Shown here: positions 34,652-43,387 of the stretch, one piece after another
Layout of the letters: the number at the start of each line of letters is the position of its first letter
Numbering within the stretch: the stretch's first letter is position 1
NCBI RefSeq assembly: GCF_001458395.1
Contig: NZ_CYSR01000029.1
Coordinates: 1 to 49,712, forward strand
Source: Leisingera aquaemixtae
GTDB lineage: Bacteria > Pseudomonadota > Alphaproteobacteria > Rhodobacterales > Rhodobacteraceae
DNA: 49,712 nt
Reading direction: 5' to 3'
The notes under the pieces: model-generated
Databases searched by the model: none
Told to the model about the DNA's origin: nothing
The model's input: the letters and a program-made list of their open reading frames with translations, nothing else
Program-made: the position numbers and the translations under genes

Positions 34652-34778
34652 ACATCCAAGAAACAAAGAACGCAATGTAGCGTCCTGCGGACCAAGGACG
34701 GATCGGACTGGCAGCACCGCAGTGGAGGGCGGGCCAGCGCGCGCCTTGCGACCCAGGATGACAATACGGGAGGAAGCC

Positions 34779-35792
34779 ATGTCATTTCTCAAGAAGGTCT
34801 GCACGCTGACCGCAGCCGTTTCTGCCGCCGCGATGCTGACCGCCGGTGCGGTATCCGCCAAGAATTTCAAGATCGCCGTGGGCGACGGTGCCGGCAGCTC
34901 GCAGGAAGGCACCGGCAAGTTTTTCATCGAGGCGCTGGAGGAGAAGTCCGGCGGCAAACATACCGCGACGATGTTCCTGAATGGCCAGCTGGGGTCTGAG
35001 CAGGACACTGTGAACGAGGCCGCCATCGGCACCCTGGACATGTCGCTGCTGGCAATCAACAACGTCACCCCGTTTTCGCCCACCGTGGGCGTGTTCACCC
35101 TGCCCTATGTGATCCTGTCGCTGGAGGATGCGGAAAAGCTGACCCAAGGCCCGATCGGGCAGGAGCTGACCGAAAACACCATCCGCGATGCCGGCGTGCG
35201 CATCCTGGCCTGGACCTACACCGGCTTCCGCCGTCTGACCAACTCCAAGAAACCGGTCACCACGGTGGCGGATCTGCAGGATCTGGTCATCCGCGTTCCC
35301 AAGAACGAAATCATGATCGCAACCTACAAGGCCTGGGGCATCAACCCGACCCCGATGGCCTGGTCCGAGACCTTTACCGGCCTGCAGACCAAGGTGGTGG
35401 ACGGCCAGGACAACCCCTACACCACCATCAACTCGATGAAGTTCTACGAGGTGCAGGAATATGTGACCAACCTGCGCTACATCTTCTCGATCGAGCCGCT
35501 GATCGTGTCCGAGGCGGTGTTCCGGGATCTGCCCGAAGAGGACCAGCAGATCCTGATCGAAGCGGGCAAGGAGGCCACCGTGAAATCGGCCCAGTACCTG
35601 CGTGATATCGAGGCCCAGATCAAGGATGAGCTGGTCGCCAAGGGCATGCAGATCGACGATCCGGCAAATGATGAGGCCGAGTTTATCAAACTTGCGACCG
35701 AAGCGGTCTGGCCCAAGTTTTACGACTCCATCGGCGGTGTCGAGAAGCTGAACACCGTGCTGACCACCATCGGCCGCGAGCCTGTCCAGTAA
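34779..35792 (+). CDS. TRAP solute-binding protein (DctP family)
   Basis: A 337-residue periplasmic binding protein with a Sec signal peptide of about 27 residues (MSFLKKVCTLTAAVSAAAML, cleaved after VSA). Family motifs are NGQLGSEQDTVNEAAIGTLDM, LPYVILSLEDAEKL, LQDLVIRVPKNEIMIATYKAWG (arginine that binds carboxylates) and PTPMAWSETFTGLQTKVVDGQDNPYTTI. The ATG at 34779 follows GGGAGGAAGCC. The ligand is probably a carboxylate, but nothing nearby fixes which: there is no catabolic enzyme in the operon. A hairpin lies between this gene and dctQ. Confidence 0.92.
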   Translation: MSFLKKVCTLTAAVSAAAMLTAGAVSAKNFKIAVGDGAGSSQEGTGKFFIEALEEKSGGKHTATMFLNGQLGSEQDTVNEAAIGTLDMSLLAINNVTPFSPTVGVFTLPYVILSLEDAEKLTQGPIGQELTENTIRDAGVRILAWTYTGFRRLTNSKKPVTTVADLQDLVIRVPKNEIMIATYKAWGINPTPMAWSETFTGLQTKVVDGQDNPYTTINSMKFYEVQEYVTNLRYIFSIEPLIVSEAVFRDLPEEDQQILIEAGKEATVKSAQYLRDIEAQIKDELVAKGMQIDDPANDEAEFIKLATEAVWPKFYDSIGGVEKLNTVLTTIGREPVQ

Positions 35793-35819
35793 ACCTCTGG
35801 CCTGACGGAACCACACAAC

Positions 35820-35844
35820 GGAGCAGCGCTGCCGGCGCTGCTCC
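35820..35844 (+). other. Perfect hairpin between dctP and dctQ
   Basis: GGAGCAGCGC (35820-35829) and GCGCTGCTCC (35835-35844) make a perfect 10-bp stem with a 5-nt loop, 28 bp after the dctP stop. No T-run follows. Such structures can protect the upstream mRNA end and raise the yield of the binding protein over the membrane subunits. Confidence 0.55.
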
Positions 35845-35864
35845 GCTCAGGGGAGGAGTGCATC

Positions 35865-36401
35865 ATGGTCTGGAAATTCCTGGACAACATCGAAAGCTAT
35901 ATCTGCCGCCTGCTGCTGTCCGGCTTTGTCATTCTGCTGTTTGTGCAGATTGTCTCGCGCGAGGTGTTCGGCCATTCGTTTTCCTGGATCGAGGAACTGT
36001 CGGTCTACATGTTCGTCTGGTTCGTCTATTTCGGCGCCTCTTATGCAGCGCTGAAGGGCGCGCACAACCGCGTCACCTTCCAGTTCAAATTCCTGCCTGC
36101 GGGCGCGATCAAGTATATCGAGGCCTTTGCCGACCTCTTCTGGCTGTTCTTCAACTGCTATTTCCTGTGGCTGGCCACCGATTTCGTCTTCAACAAGATG
36201 AACAAGTTCTGGAAGTCGCAGACCTTGGGCATCGAGATGAAGTACATCTACATGGTGCTGCCCATCGCCTTTGCCCTGATGACGATCCGCATTCTGCAGG
36301 TGAATTACCGCAAGCTGATCCGCGGCGAAGATATCCACGATCCCGACCAGATCGACCTTGACGAGATCAAGGCAGCTGCTGGCGCGGACCGCCGCACGTA
36401 A
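35865..36401 (+). CDS. TRAP transporter small permease (DctQ family)
   Basis: A 178-residue four-helix DctQ protein: helix 1 YICRLLLSGFVILLFVQIV, the family stretch FSWIEELSVYMFVWFVYFGASYAALKGAHNRV, helix 3 YIEAFADLFWLFFNCYFLWLATDFVF, and helix 4 YIYMVLPIAFALMTIRILQV. A cytoplasmic acidic tail follows. The ATG at 35865 is preceded by GGGAGGAG. It pairs with the large permease 18 bp downstream. Confidence 0.9.
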   Translation: MVWKFLDNIESYICRLLLSGFVILLFVQIVSREVFGHSFSWIEELSVYMFVWFVYFGASYAALKGAHNRVTFQFKFLPAGAIKYIEAFADLFWLFFNCYFLWLATDFVFNKMNKFWKSQTLGIEMKYIYMVLPIAFALMTIRILQVNYRKLIRGEDIHDPDQIDLDEIKAAAGADRRT

Positions 36402-36419
36402 CCGGGAAGGACAGGACTT

Positions 36420-37760
36420 ATGGAAACCGAAATCGTCACGATCCTGTTCGGATCCTTTCTGCTGCTGCTGCTTCTGGGGGCGCCGATCACCGTCGCACTG
36501 GGGGTGTCGTCGCTGATCTCGTTCCTCTACCTGGACGAAAACCCGATCAAATTCGTACAGATCGCCTTTACCTCTGTCGGGTCATTTCCGCTGATGGCGC
36601 TGCCCGCCTTCATTCTGGCCGGCGCGCTGATGGAGGCCGCCGGGATTTCCAAGCGCCTGATCAACGTGGCCGAAAGCCTGGCCGGGCCGTTCACCGGCGG
36701 TATTTCCGCCGCCACGGTGATGGCCTGCCTGTTCTTCGGCGCGATCTCCGGCTCCGGCCCGGCCACCACTGCGGCTGTGGGCATGCTGATGATCCCGGCG
36801 ATGATCAAGCGCGGCTATGAAAAGGGCTATGCTTCTGCCGTCACCGCCTCCTCCGGCGGCCTGGGCATTATCATTCCGCCGTCGATCCCGATGGTGATCT
36901 TCGGCATCGCGGCACTTGGCATGGCGCCGCCGCCGGAAGCGGTCGAGAAATTCGGCACCTTCCAGTCGGTCTCTATCTCGAAGCTGTTCATCGCCGGGTT
37001 CATGCCCGCCTTTCTGATCGCCACCAGCCTCTTGATCATGAACTTCGTGATGTCCAAGAAGCGCGGCTACAAGGGCTCTGCTGAGGGCTGGTCGGTGCGC
37101 AACGTGATGTGCGAGATGTACCGCGGGTTCTGGTCGCTGATGGCGCCTTTGGTGATCCTGGGCGGCATCTACACCGGCTTCTTCACCCCGACCGAGGCGG
37201 CCATCGTGGCGATCTTCTATACGCTCGTCATCGGCGTCTTCATCTACCGCGAGCTGACCTGGTCGTCGCTGTTCCAGTCGCTGGAGGCGACCACCTGGCT
37301 GACCGGCAGGGTGCTGCTGATCCTGTTCACCGCTACCGTGTTCGGCCGCCTGCTGGTGGAAAACCAGATCCCGGCGATGATCGCGGAATCGATGCTGAGC
37401 TTCACCCAGAACCTCTATGTCATCTGGGCGCTGATCATCTTCTTCCTGCTGTTTGTCGGCATGTTCATGGAGACGCTGGCGACGATCCTGATCCTGGTGC
37501 CGGTGATGCTGCCGGTGGCCTATTCCGTCGGCATCGACCCGATCCATTTCGGGGTGGTGATGGTCTGCACCCTTGGCATCGGCTTCCAGACGCCGCCCTT
37601 GGGGGAGAACCTGTTCATCGCCTCGGGCATCTCGAACATCTCGATCGAGACGATCTCGCTGCGGGCCCTGCCCTTTGCCGCGGTGAACACGATTGCGATT
37701 TTCATCATCGCCTTCTTCCCGGAAATCTCGCTGTGGCTGCCGCGGCTGTTTGGCTATTGA
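36420..37760 (+). CDS. TRAP transporter large permease (DctM family)
   Basis: A 446-residue membrane subunit of the TRAP-T family with about twelve transmembrane segments. Typical motifs are SFPLMALPAFILAGALMEAAGISKRLI, FFGAISGSGPATTAAVGMLMIPAMIKRGY, SGGLGIIIPPSIPMVIFG, GFFTPTEAAIVAIFY and LGIGFQTPPLGENLFIASGI. It is the Na+-driven translocation subunit. Followed 17 bp later by a universal stress protein gene, all in one direction. Substrate unknown, presumably that of the binding protein upstream. Confidence 0.93.
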   Translation: METEIVTILFGSFLLLLLLGAPITVALGVSSLISFLYLDENPIKFVQIAFTSVGSFPLMALPAFILAGALMEAAGISKRLINVAESLAGPFTGGISAATVMACLFFGAISGSGPATTAAVGMLMIPAMIKRGYEKGYASAVTASSGGLGIIIPPSIPMVIFGIAALGMAPPPEAVEKFGTFQSVSISKLFIAGFMPAFLIATSLLIMNFVMSKKRGYKGSAEGWSVRNVMCEMYRGFWSLMAPLVILGGIYTGFFTPTEAAIVAIFYTLVIGVFIYRELTWSSLFQSLEATTWLTGRVLLILFTATVFGRLLVENQIPAMIAESMLSFTQNLYVIWALIIFFLLFVGMFMETLATILILVPVMLPVAYSVGIDPIHFGVVMVCTLGIGFQTPPLGENLFIASGISNISIETISLRALPFAAVNTIAIFIIAFFPEISLWLPRLFGY

Positions 37761-37777
37761 CCTGAAAGGGGACCGGC

Positions 37778-38281
37778 ATGAAACCGATGATCACCAGCAT
37801 CCTGTTTGCCACCGATCTGTCGCACAACTCCACCCTGGCGCTGCGCCATGCCGCCAGCCTGGCCCATGCGACCGGGGCGGAGATCCATGTGCTGCATGTG
37901 AATGAGCCGATTTCCGAGGATGCGCGCATCACGTTCGAGATGTTCGTGCTGAACGAAGAGACCCGCAAATCTGCGGCCAAACGGCGGCGTGAGATGGTCA
38001 AGCAGATCCTGGCAGAGCGGCAGGCGCGGTTTTGGGCATCCTTTGAAGGCGACGAAGCCAAGATCCGCGATCAGGTCACCTCCGTTGAGGTGACCGACGG
38101 CCACCCGGCGGAGGTGATCCTGCGCCGCTCGGCCGAGCTGGGCTGCGACCTGATCGTGCTGGGGGCCCATGACCACGGGTTTTCCCACACGTTTCTGGGC
38201 ACGGTGGCCAAGCGTGTCTTGCGCCGCTCGCAAATCCCGACGCTGGTGGTGCCTTATCATAACGGCGAAGGCGAGGATTGA
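37778..38281 (+). CDS. Universal stress protein of the second TRAP operon
   Basis: A 167-residue Usp with the usual core ITSILFATDLSHNSTLALRHAASLAHATGAEIHVLHV and C-terminal loop LIVLGAHDHGFSHTFLGTVAKRVLRRSQIPTLVVP. In the G-2x-G-9x-G(S/T) ATP pattern the second glycine is replaced by Asp (GAHDH), though the final GT is kept, so ATP binding may be altered. A 45-residue insert between the first strand pair and the loop makes it longer than the DHPS-operon Usp. Position as the last gene of a TRAP operon suggests a regulatory role on the transporter, as for TeaD in Halomonas (inference). Confidence 0.9.
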   Translation: MKPMITSILFATDLSHNSTLALRHAASLAHATGAEIHVLHVNEPISEDARITFEMFVLNEETRKSAAKRRREMVKQILAERQARFWASFEGDEAKIRDQVTSVEVTDGHPAEVILRRSAELGCDLIVLGAHDHGFSHTFLGTVAKRVLRRSQIPTLVVPYHNGEGED

Positions 38282-38322
38282 TCCCTCCCCGCAGGCGGCC
38301 TTCCCCTTGGCTGCCTGCAAAG

Positions 38323-38362
38323 ACCACCCCTGCAACAGGCGTCAGCTCCTTGCAGGGGTGGT
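38323..38362. terminator. Long hairpin terminator between convergent operons
   Basis: ACCACCCCTGCAA (38323-38335) pairs perfectly with TTGCAGGGGTGGT (38350-38362), a 13-bp stem with a 14-nt loop. The right arm lies inside the end of the convergent M81 gene. A second, mutually exclusive stem, CGTCAG (38340-38345) with CTGACG (38364-38369), overlaps it. No clear T-run is present on either strand. Confidence 0.55.
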
Positions 38363-39841
38363 TCTGACGTCCGGGTGCAGGTTATTGTAGGGGAAGGTTC
38401 CCAGATCACAGGGAAACACGCCGGGAGCAGCCACCGGATAGACGGCGCTGGCAATCGGTTCGAAATCGGCGCGGAAATGGGCGGTGCTTTTCACGCAGAT
38501 CGTGCTGTAGGCCGCCGGGTCCAGTCCGATATGGGTGAAATGCGCCAAGTCCAGGCATTGGTTGCGGAGGCTGGTCACCACCAGCGTAATGTCCGCCCCG
38601 GTCCCCATCAGCCGCAGCACCGCCGTCGGGCCAAGCGCCGCGACCCCGCCGCCGTACATCTCCCCGCTATAGCGGCAGCGGCCATCGCCAAGCGCGAGAA
38701 CCTGAAACTCGGCCTCAAACGGCTGGTCGCCCGCCGCGCCCGAGCGTCCGCCAAGCGCTGCGCGAAAGAGGCCGCCCTGCCCGGCTTCATGCGCCGCCGC
38801 GGCCGCCGCCGGATCATGGAACAGCCCCATCAGCACGCCCTGTGCGCCAGCCTGTGCCAGTGCCGCCAGCAGCCCGGTGGTGTCGGACGTGCCGCCCGCG
38901 CCCGGATTGTCCTGAACATCCGCCAGCACCACCGGCTTGCCCGTGCGCGGCTGGCAGGCGATCTCTGCCGCTTGCTCCGGCGTCAGCATCGGGTGGTGCG
39001 CATGGGGTTCCAGCCTGGCAAACAGCTTGGCGATGTGATCGGCCGCCTGCGCTGCGGCCCCCGGGGTCCCCGCATAGGCCACGCAGGAGGGCCGGGTGTC
39101 CGGGTAATCCGCCGCGGTGAACCCCAGCGCGATATCCGCCAGCACGCCGGCCTGCGCCAGTGGCGGCAGCGCGGCATACAGCTCCCGCCCCGGGGTGGCA
39201 CCGGTGTATTGCGCGTGCAGCGGGATCAGGCAGTCCATCTGCCGGAATGCCTTGTGCAGCCTGCCGCCTGCCAGCAGGTGCTGCAGCACCGGCACGCAGC
39301 GCCCGCCGGTTTCGGCCATGTCGAGATGCGGATAGGTGCGGTAGATCGCGATATAGTCCGCAAGCTCCACCAAAGCCGCAGAGATATTGGCGTGCAGGTC
39401 CAGGCTGACCGCGATGGGCAGCCCCGGCCCGGCCCAGGCGCGCAGCCGCCGCAGGATCTCCCCCTCGCCGTCGGGGTGGCTTTCTGTCACCATTGCGCCG
39501 TGCAGGTCGAGGAAGATGCCATCGAGCGGCCCGGCTGTGCGCAGCCCGTCCAGGATCATGCCGCATATGGTGTCAAAGGCGTGATCCGTCACATGCGCCG
39601 AAGGTTCTGCCGCGCACCACAGGACCGGGGCCAGTTCCATCCCGGCGTCCTCCGCCGCCTTGGCAAAGCCCGCGATGGGCAGGTTCATGCCGCGGGTCTC
39701 GGCGATCACCTCCGCCCCACGCAGCATGGCTGGCCAGGAATCCGCCATCTCAAACTCTGCCAGCCCGGCCTTGGTGGTGCCGAAGCAGTTGGTCTCGTGC
39801 TGAAAGCCCGCAATGGCGATCCGCGGTTTGCTTTGCCTCAT
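38342..39841 (-). CDS. M81-family metallopeptidase (MlrC-like)
   Basis: A 499-residue protein of the M81 family, named for MlrC, the zinc enzyme that acts last in microcystin breakdown. Diagnostic stretches are IAIAGFQHETNCFGTTKAGLAEF at the start, GIFLDLHGAMVTES (D112, H114), IAVSLDLHANIS (D148, H150), ADYIAIYRTYPHLDMAETG and GGTSDTTGLLAAL. The C-terminal MlrC domain begins near residue 290. Most bacterial M81 proteins do not degrade toxins; they sit with ABC transporters and amidohydrolases and act on unknown amides or peptides. Its ATG overlaps the amidohydrolase stop by four bases, so the two enzymes are co-produced. Confidence 0.9.
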   Translation of the reverse strand: MRQSKPRIAIAGFQHETNCFGTTKAGLAEFEMADSWPAMLRGAEVIAETRGMNLPIAGFAKAAEDAGMELAPVLWCAAEPSAHVTDHAFDTICGMILDGLRTAGPLDGIFLDLHGAMVTESHPDGEGEILRRLRAWAGPGLPIAVSLDLHANISAALVELADYIAIYRTYPHLDMAETGGRCVPVLQHLLAGGRLHKAFRQMDCLIPLHAQYTGATPGRELYAALPPLAQAGVLADIALGFTAADYPDTRPSCVAYAGTPGAAAQAADHIAKLFARLEPHAHHPMLTPEQAAEIACQPRTGKPVVLADVQDNPGAGGTSDTTGLLAALAQAGAQGVLMGLFHDPAAAAAAHEAGQGGLFRAALGGRSGAAGDQPFEAEFQVLALGDGRCRYSGEMYGGGVAALGPTAVLRLMGTGADITLVVTSLRNQCLDLAHFTHIGLDPAAYSTICVKSTAHFRADFEPIASAVYPVAAPGVFPCDLGTFPYNNLHPDVRTTPARS

Positions 39842-41463
39842 GGCTGAACCTGCATCCAGACAGTCCGCCCGCGGCGGATGGTGCGGGTGACTTTGGTGGT
39901 CTCGATACGGTCCGGATCCTCCAGCGGATTGCGGTTCAGCACTGCCAGATCCGCCAGCTTGCCCGGTTCGATGGAGCCGCGGGTGCCTTCCTGAAACACC
40001 TGCCAGGCGGCGTCGATGGTCTGGGCGCGCAGGGCCGACAGGGCGCTGATCCGTTGCGCCTCACCCAGACGGCGGCCGCTGGCGGTCAGCCGGTTCACCG
40101 CGCAATGGGCCAGGTGAATGGGCCGCGTCGGCGTTACCGAGGCGTCGTTGTGGATGGTGTAGCGAACGCCATAGCGTTCAGCCGAGGCGCAGGGGGAAAT
40201 CCGCTCTGCCCGCTCCGGTCCCAGAAAGGTGTCGTAATGGCGGTCGCCCCAGAAATGCACATGCGCCGGGAAGAAGCTGACGGTGATGCCGAGCTTGGCC
40301 ATCTGCTGCAGTTGGCTGTCGCGCAAGGCCTGGCCGTGGATGATGGTGTGGCGGTGATCGGCGCGCGGATTTGCCTTCAGCGCGGCGGCCACCGCGTCGA
40401 TGAACATCTGCGCCCCGGCGTCGCCGTTGCAATGGCAGTGGATCTGAAAGCCCAGATCATGCAGCTTTTTTACCTCTGCGCGATGCGCTGCGGCCTCCGC
40501 ATAGGGCATGCCGCAGGGATGCGCCGGGTCCAGAGGTTTGTGGTAGGGCGCGCTGAGGTAGGCGGTCTGCAACTGGAACGCCCCATCGGTGAACAGTTTG
40601 CGCGGGCCAAGGGTGAAATGCGGGTTGCCGGGCCAGTCGAGCGCCTCGGGGCCGTGGCTGAGCGCCGGCTCCAGCTCTCCGATCGGCAGCAGCATCAGGT
40701 CATAGCCCGGGTCCCGGTCGGCGGGCAGCGAGGCGAAATGCTCCAGCATCTGCCGCGTGGCCCAGGCGTTCTGGGCGTAGGTGACGCCATACGCCAAGTA
40801 CTCGTCGCGGCAGCTGTTGAACCCGGCCCAGAAGCGGTCGCGGCCGATCAGGAAGTCTGTATCGCCCATCTCTCCCATCGCCGAGAGACCCTCGATCAGC
40901 CCGGTCAGCGCGCCGGTCTCCGGGTCGCGGCCGAAGCGGCCGCCAAGGGGATCGGGCGTGTCGCGGTTCACACCGTGGCGTTCCAATGCCAGTGAGTTTG
41001 CCGCGCCGTTGTGGCCGGAGGCGTGGATCACCCAGACGGGATGTTCGGTCGAGACACTATCAAGCTCGATACGTGTGGGCATCCTGCCCTCGGCGATGGC
41101 GGTGTTGTCAAACAGCACGCCCATCACCCATTCCCCCGCAGGCGTCTCCGCCGCTTTGGCCCGCAACCGGTCCAGCGCGGTGGGGATGTCCGGGCAGTCG
41201 CCGCTGGGGGCAGAGGCCAGATTGACCCGGAACAGCCGGATGAAGCCGGGATCGGGGAAATGCCCGTGCGGGTCGATGAAGGCGGGGATCAGGGTCTGGC
41301 CCTGCAAATCCACCTCATCCGTGCCCGCGGGCATCTGCGCGCGCAGGTCGGCCTCCGGGCCAGCGGCGCGGATGGTTTCGCCCTCGGTCAGCACCGCCTG
41401 GGCGCAGGTATTGGCCGCGTCCATCGTCAGGACAACGCCGTTGAAATACAATGTGCTGGTCAT
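39838..41463 (-). CDS. Amidohydrolase (YtcJ-like, amidohydrolase_3 family)
   Basis: A 541-residue metal-dependent amidohydrolase of the YtcJ group. The beta-sandwich N-terminal strands (TLYFNGVVLTMDAANTCAQAVLTEGETIRAAG) lead to FIDPHGHFPD (metal His pair), IHCHCNGDAGAQMFIDAV, HTIIHGQAL (His) and YTIHNDASVTPTRPIHL (catalytic Asp). The C-terminal GSIEPGKLADLAVLNRNPLEDP is typical. The family hydrolyses exocyclic amide or formyl bonds; substrates are rarely known. It lies between the ABC ATPase genes and the M81 gene, so it likely acts on the imported compound in the cytoplasm. Confidence 0.9.
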   Translation of the reverse strand: MTSTLYFNGVVLTMDAANTCAQAVLTEGETIRAAGPEADLRAQMPAGTDEVDLQGQTLIPAFIDPHGHFPDPGFIRLFRVNLASAPSGDCPDIPTALDRLRAKAAETPAGEWVMGVLFDNTAIAEGRMPTRIELDSVSTEHPVWVIHASGHNGAANSLALERHGVNRDTPDPLGGRFGRDPETGALTGLIEGLSAMGEMGDTDFLIGRDRFWAGFNSCRDEYLAYGVTYAQNAWATRQMLEHFASLPADRDPGYDLMLLPIGELEPALSHGPEALDWPGNPHFTLGPRKLFTDGAFQLQTAYLSAPYHKPLDPAHPCGMPYAEAAAHRAEVKKLHDLGFQIHCHCNGDAGAQMFIDAVAAALKANPRADHRHTIIHGQALRDSQLQQMAKLGITVSFFPAHVHFWGDRHYDTFLGPERAERISPCASAERYGVRYTIHNDASVTPTRPIHLAHCAVNRLTASGRRLGEAQRISALSALRAQTIDAAWQVFQEGTRGSIEPGKLADLAVLNRNPLEDPDRIETTKVTRTIRRGRTVWMQVQP

Positions 41464-41486
41464 GGTCTTTCAGATGTTGAGGGGTT

Positions 41487-42410
41487 TCAGCCGAGAGGGG
41501 CGAGGCAGCGCAGGCCGTGGCCGTTTTCGATCTCCCATTGCGGGGTTTGACTGCAGACCTCCTGCGCAAACGGGCAGCGCTCGCGGAACTCGCAGCCCTT
41601 GGGGCGGCGCAGCAGGCTGGGCGGCTCGCCTTTGAGCGCGATGCGTTCCAGCCGGGCGTCGGGGTCGGGTTCCGGGTTGGCCGACAAGAGGCAGCGGGTG
41701 TAGGGGTGGCGCGGGTGCTTGAAGATCGCCTCTGTCGTGCCTTCTTCGACCAGGCGGCCCAAATACATGATGCCCATCCGGTCCGCGACATGGCGCACGA
41801 CGTTGAGGTTGTGGGTGATGATAACCATCGCCAGCCCCAGCCGTTCGCGCAGGTCGTTCATCAGGTTCAGCAGTTCGCCTTGCACCGACACGTCCAAACC
41901 TGCGGTGGGTTCGTCCGCGAGGATCAGCTTGGGCTCCAGCGCCAGCGCGCGGGCGACGCCCACCCGCCGCGCCTGCCCGCCCGACAACTGGTAGGGATAG
42001 CGGTCTGCGAAATGCGCAGGCAGGTTCACCATCTCCAAGAGGCGCTTGGCCTCGGCGTCCAGATCGCGGTCCTTCATGCCCTGGATGCGGTAGGGTTCGG
42101 TAATCAGGCTCCGGATCGTGAGGCGCGGCGACAGCGAGCCGACCGGGTCCTGGAACATCATCGCGATGTCCTTGCGCAAGGGGCGCATTTCCCGCTCCGA
42201 GGCGCCGCGGATTTCCCGCCCCTCGAATTTGACGGAACCCTCCTGCGCCGGCGCCAGACCGGCAATCGCGCGGATCACCGTGGTCTTGCCGGAGCCGCTC
42301 TCACCCACCAGCGCATAAGTTTCGCCCGGCTCAACGGTGAAACTGACTCCGGCCAGCACATTGACCTGGCCATAACTGGTCCTGAGGTCTTTGACGTCCA
42401 GCAGGCTCAT
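41487..42410 (-). CDS. Oligopeptide-type ABC transporter ATPase (DppF/OppF-like)
   Basis: A 307-residue ABC ATPase. Walker A is GESGSGKTT, the Q-loop MMFQDPVGSLSPRLT, the signature LSGGQ, Walker B LILADEPTAGLD and the H-loop IITHNLN. The C-terminal oligo/dipeptide extension RHPYTRCLL...CEFRERCPFAQEVC carries the four cysteines common in this subfamily. It energises uptake together with the ATPase gene upstream, which it overlaps by four bases. Confidence 0.93.
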   Translation of the reverse strand: MSLLDVKDLRTSYGQVNVLAGVSFTVEPGETYALVGESGSGKTTVIRAIAGLAPAQEGSVKFEGREIRGASEREMRPLRKDIAMMFQDPVGSLSPRLTIRSLITEPYRIQGMKDRDLDAEAKRLLEMVNLPAHFADRYPYQLSGGQARRVGVARALALEPKLILADEPTAGLDVSVQGELLNLMNDLRERLGLAMVIITHNLNVVRHVADRMGIMYLGRLVEEGTTEAIFKHPRHPYTRCLLSANPEPDPDARLERIALKGEPPSLLRRPKGCEFRERCPFAQEVCSQTPQWEIENGHGLRCLAPLG

Positions 42411-43387
42411 TCTGCGGCCTCCTTGTGGTTCAGCCAGCAGGCGGCGTGGTGGCCGTTTTTCAGCTGTGTCAGCGGCGGCACCTCAGCGGCGCAGCGCGGC
42501 ATCGCTTGGTTGCAGCGGTCGCGGAAGATGCAGCCGCCGGGCAGGTTGGCCAGATCCGGCACCTCGCCCGGGATGGTGGGCAGGACGCGGGCGCGTTCCT
42601 TGATGTGGCCCGGGTCGCAGTCGATCAGGCGGCGGGTGTAAGGGTGTTTGGGATCGTGGAAGATCTCGCGCACGTCGCCGCTCTCGACCACGGCGCCCGC
42701 ATACATCACCACCACCCGGTCGCAAAGCTCGGCAATCACCCCCAGATGGTGCGAGATGAACAGGATGGCGCAGTTGAATTCCCGCTGCAGCTCCTGCAGG
42801 CGCTCGATGATCTGCACCTCCAGCGTCGCATCCAGCGCCGTGGTCGGTTCATCCGCAATCAGCAGGTCGGGTTCGGACATCAGCGCCATGGCGATGGCGA
42901 TGCGCTGGCGCATACCGCCGGAAAACTCATGCGGGAACTGGTCGAGACGCGCCTCAGGGTCCGGGATGCCGACGGCACCCAGCATCTGCGCAGCGCGGGC
43001 GCGCTTTTCGGCCCTGGACGCCTTGGAGCGGTGCTGGATGTCCAGCATCTGCTGGCCGATAGACAGCACCGGGTTGTGGGTCTGCATCGGGTCCTGGAAC
43101 ACGATGGAAATATCGGCGCCGCGCAAGGCCCGCATCCTGCGCTCGGGCAGTTGCAGCAGGTCTTCGCCCTTGAAGCGCACCTCGCCCTGGCGGAACCGGG
43201 TGTTCGGCGCGGTCAGCCGCAGAATGGACGAGATCAGGGTGGACTTGCCGCAGCCCGATTCACCGACGATCCCGACAATCTCGCCCTTGCGGACGTCAAA
43301 GGAGATATCGCGTAAAGCGCGCAGGTCGCCGCGGGCGGTCTCATAGTCGACGCTGAGGCGGTCGATTTCCAGCAGGGTGTCGCTCAT
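42407..43387 (-). CDS. Oligopeptide-type ABC transporter ATPase (DppD/OppD-like)
   Basis: A 326-residue ABC ATPase. Walker A is GESGCGKST, the Q-loop IVFQDPMQTHNPVLSIGQQM, the signature FSGGMRQR, Walker B LLIADEPTTALD and the H-loop FISHHLG. The C-terminal oligo/dipeptide segment KHPYTRRLIDCDPG...CIFRDRCNQAMPRC is present with its cysteine cluster. It overlaps both the permease gene upstream and the second ATPase gene downstream by four bases (ATGA), typical of one tightly coupled operon. Confidence 0.93.
   Translation of the reverse strand: MSDTLLEIDRLSVDYETARGDLRALRDISFDVRKGEIVGIVGESGCGKSTLISSILRLTAPNTRFRQGEVRFKGEDLLQLPERRMRALRGADISIVFQDPMQTHNPVLSIGQQMLDIQHRSKASRAEKRARAAQMLGAVGIPDPEARLDQFPHEFSGGMRQRIAIAMALMSEPDLLIADEPTTALDATLEVQIIERLQELQREFNCAILFISHHLGVIAELCDRVVVMYAGAVVESGDVREIFHDPKHPYTRRLIDCDPGHIKERARVLPTIPGEVPDLANLPGGCIFRDRCNQAMPRCAAEVPPLTQLKNGHHAACWLNHKEAAE

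Noticed and set aside
38342-39841. Annotating the M81 protein as a microcystin-degrading enzyme
   Set aside because: No mlrA, mlrB or mlrD is present and most M81 proteins are in unrelated contexts; only the family name is justified.
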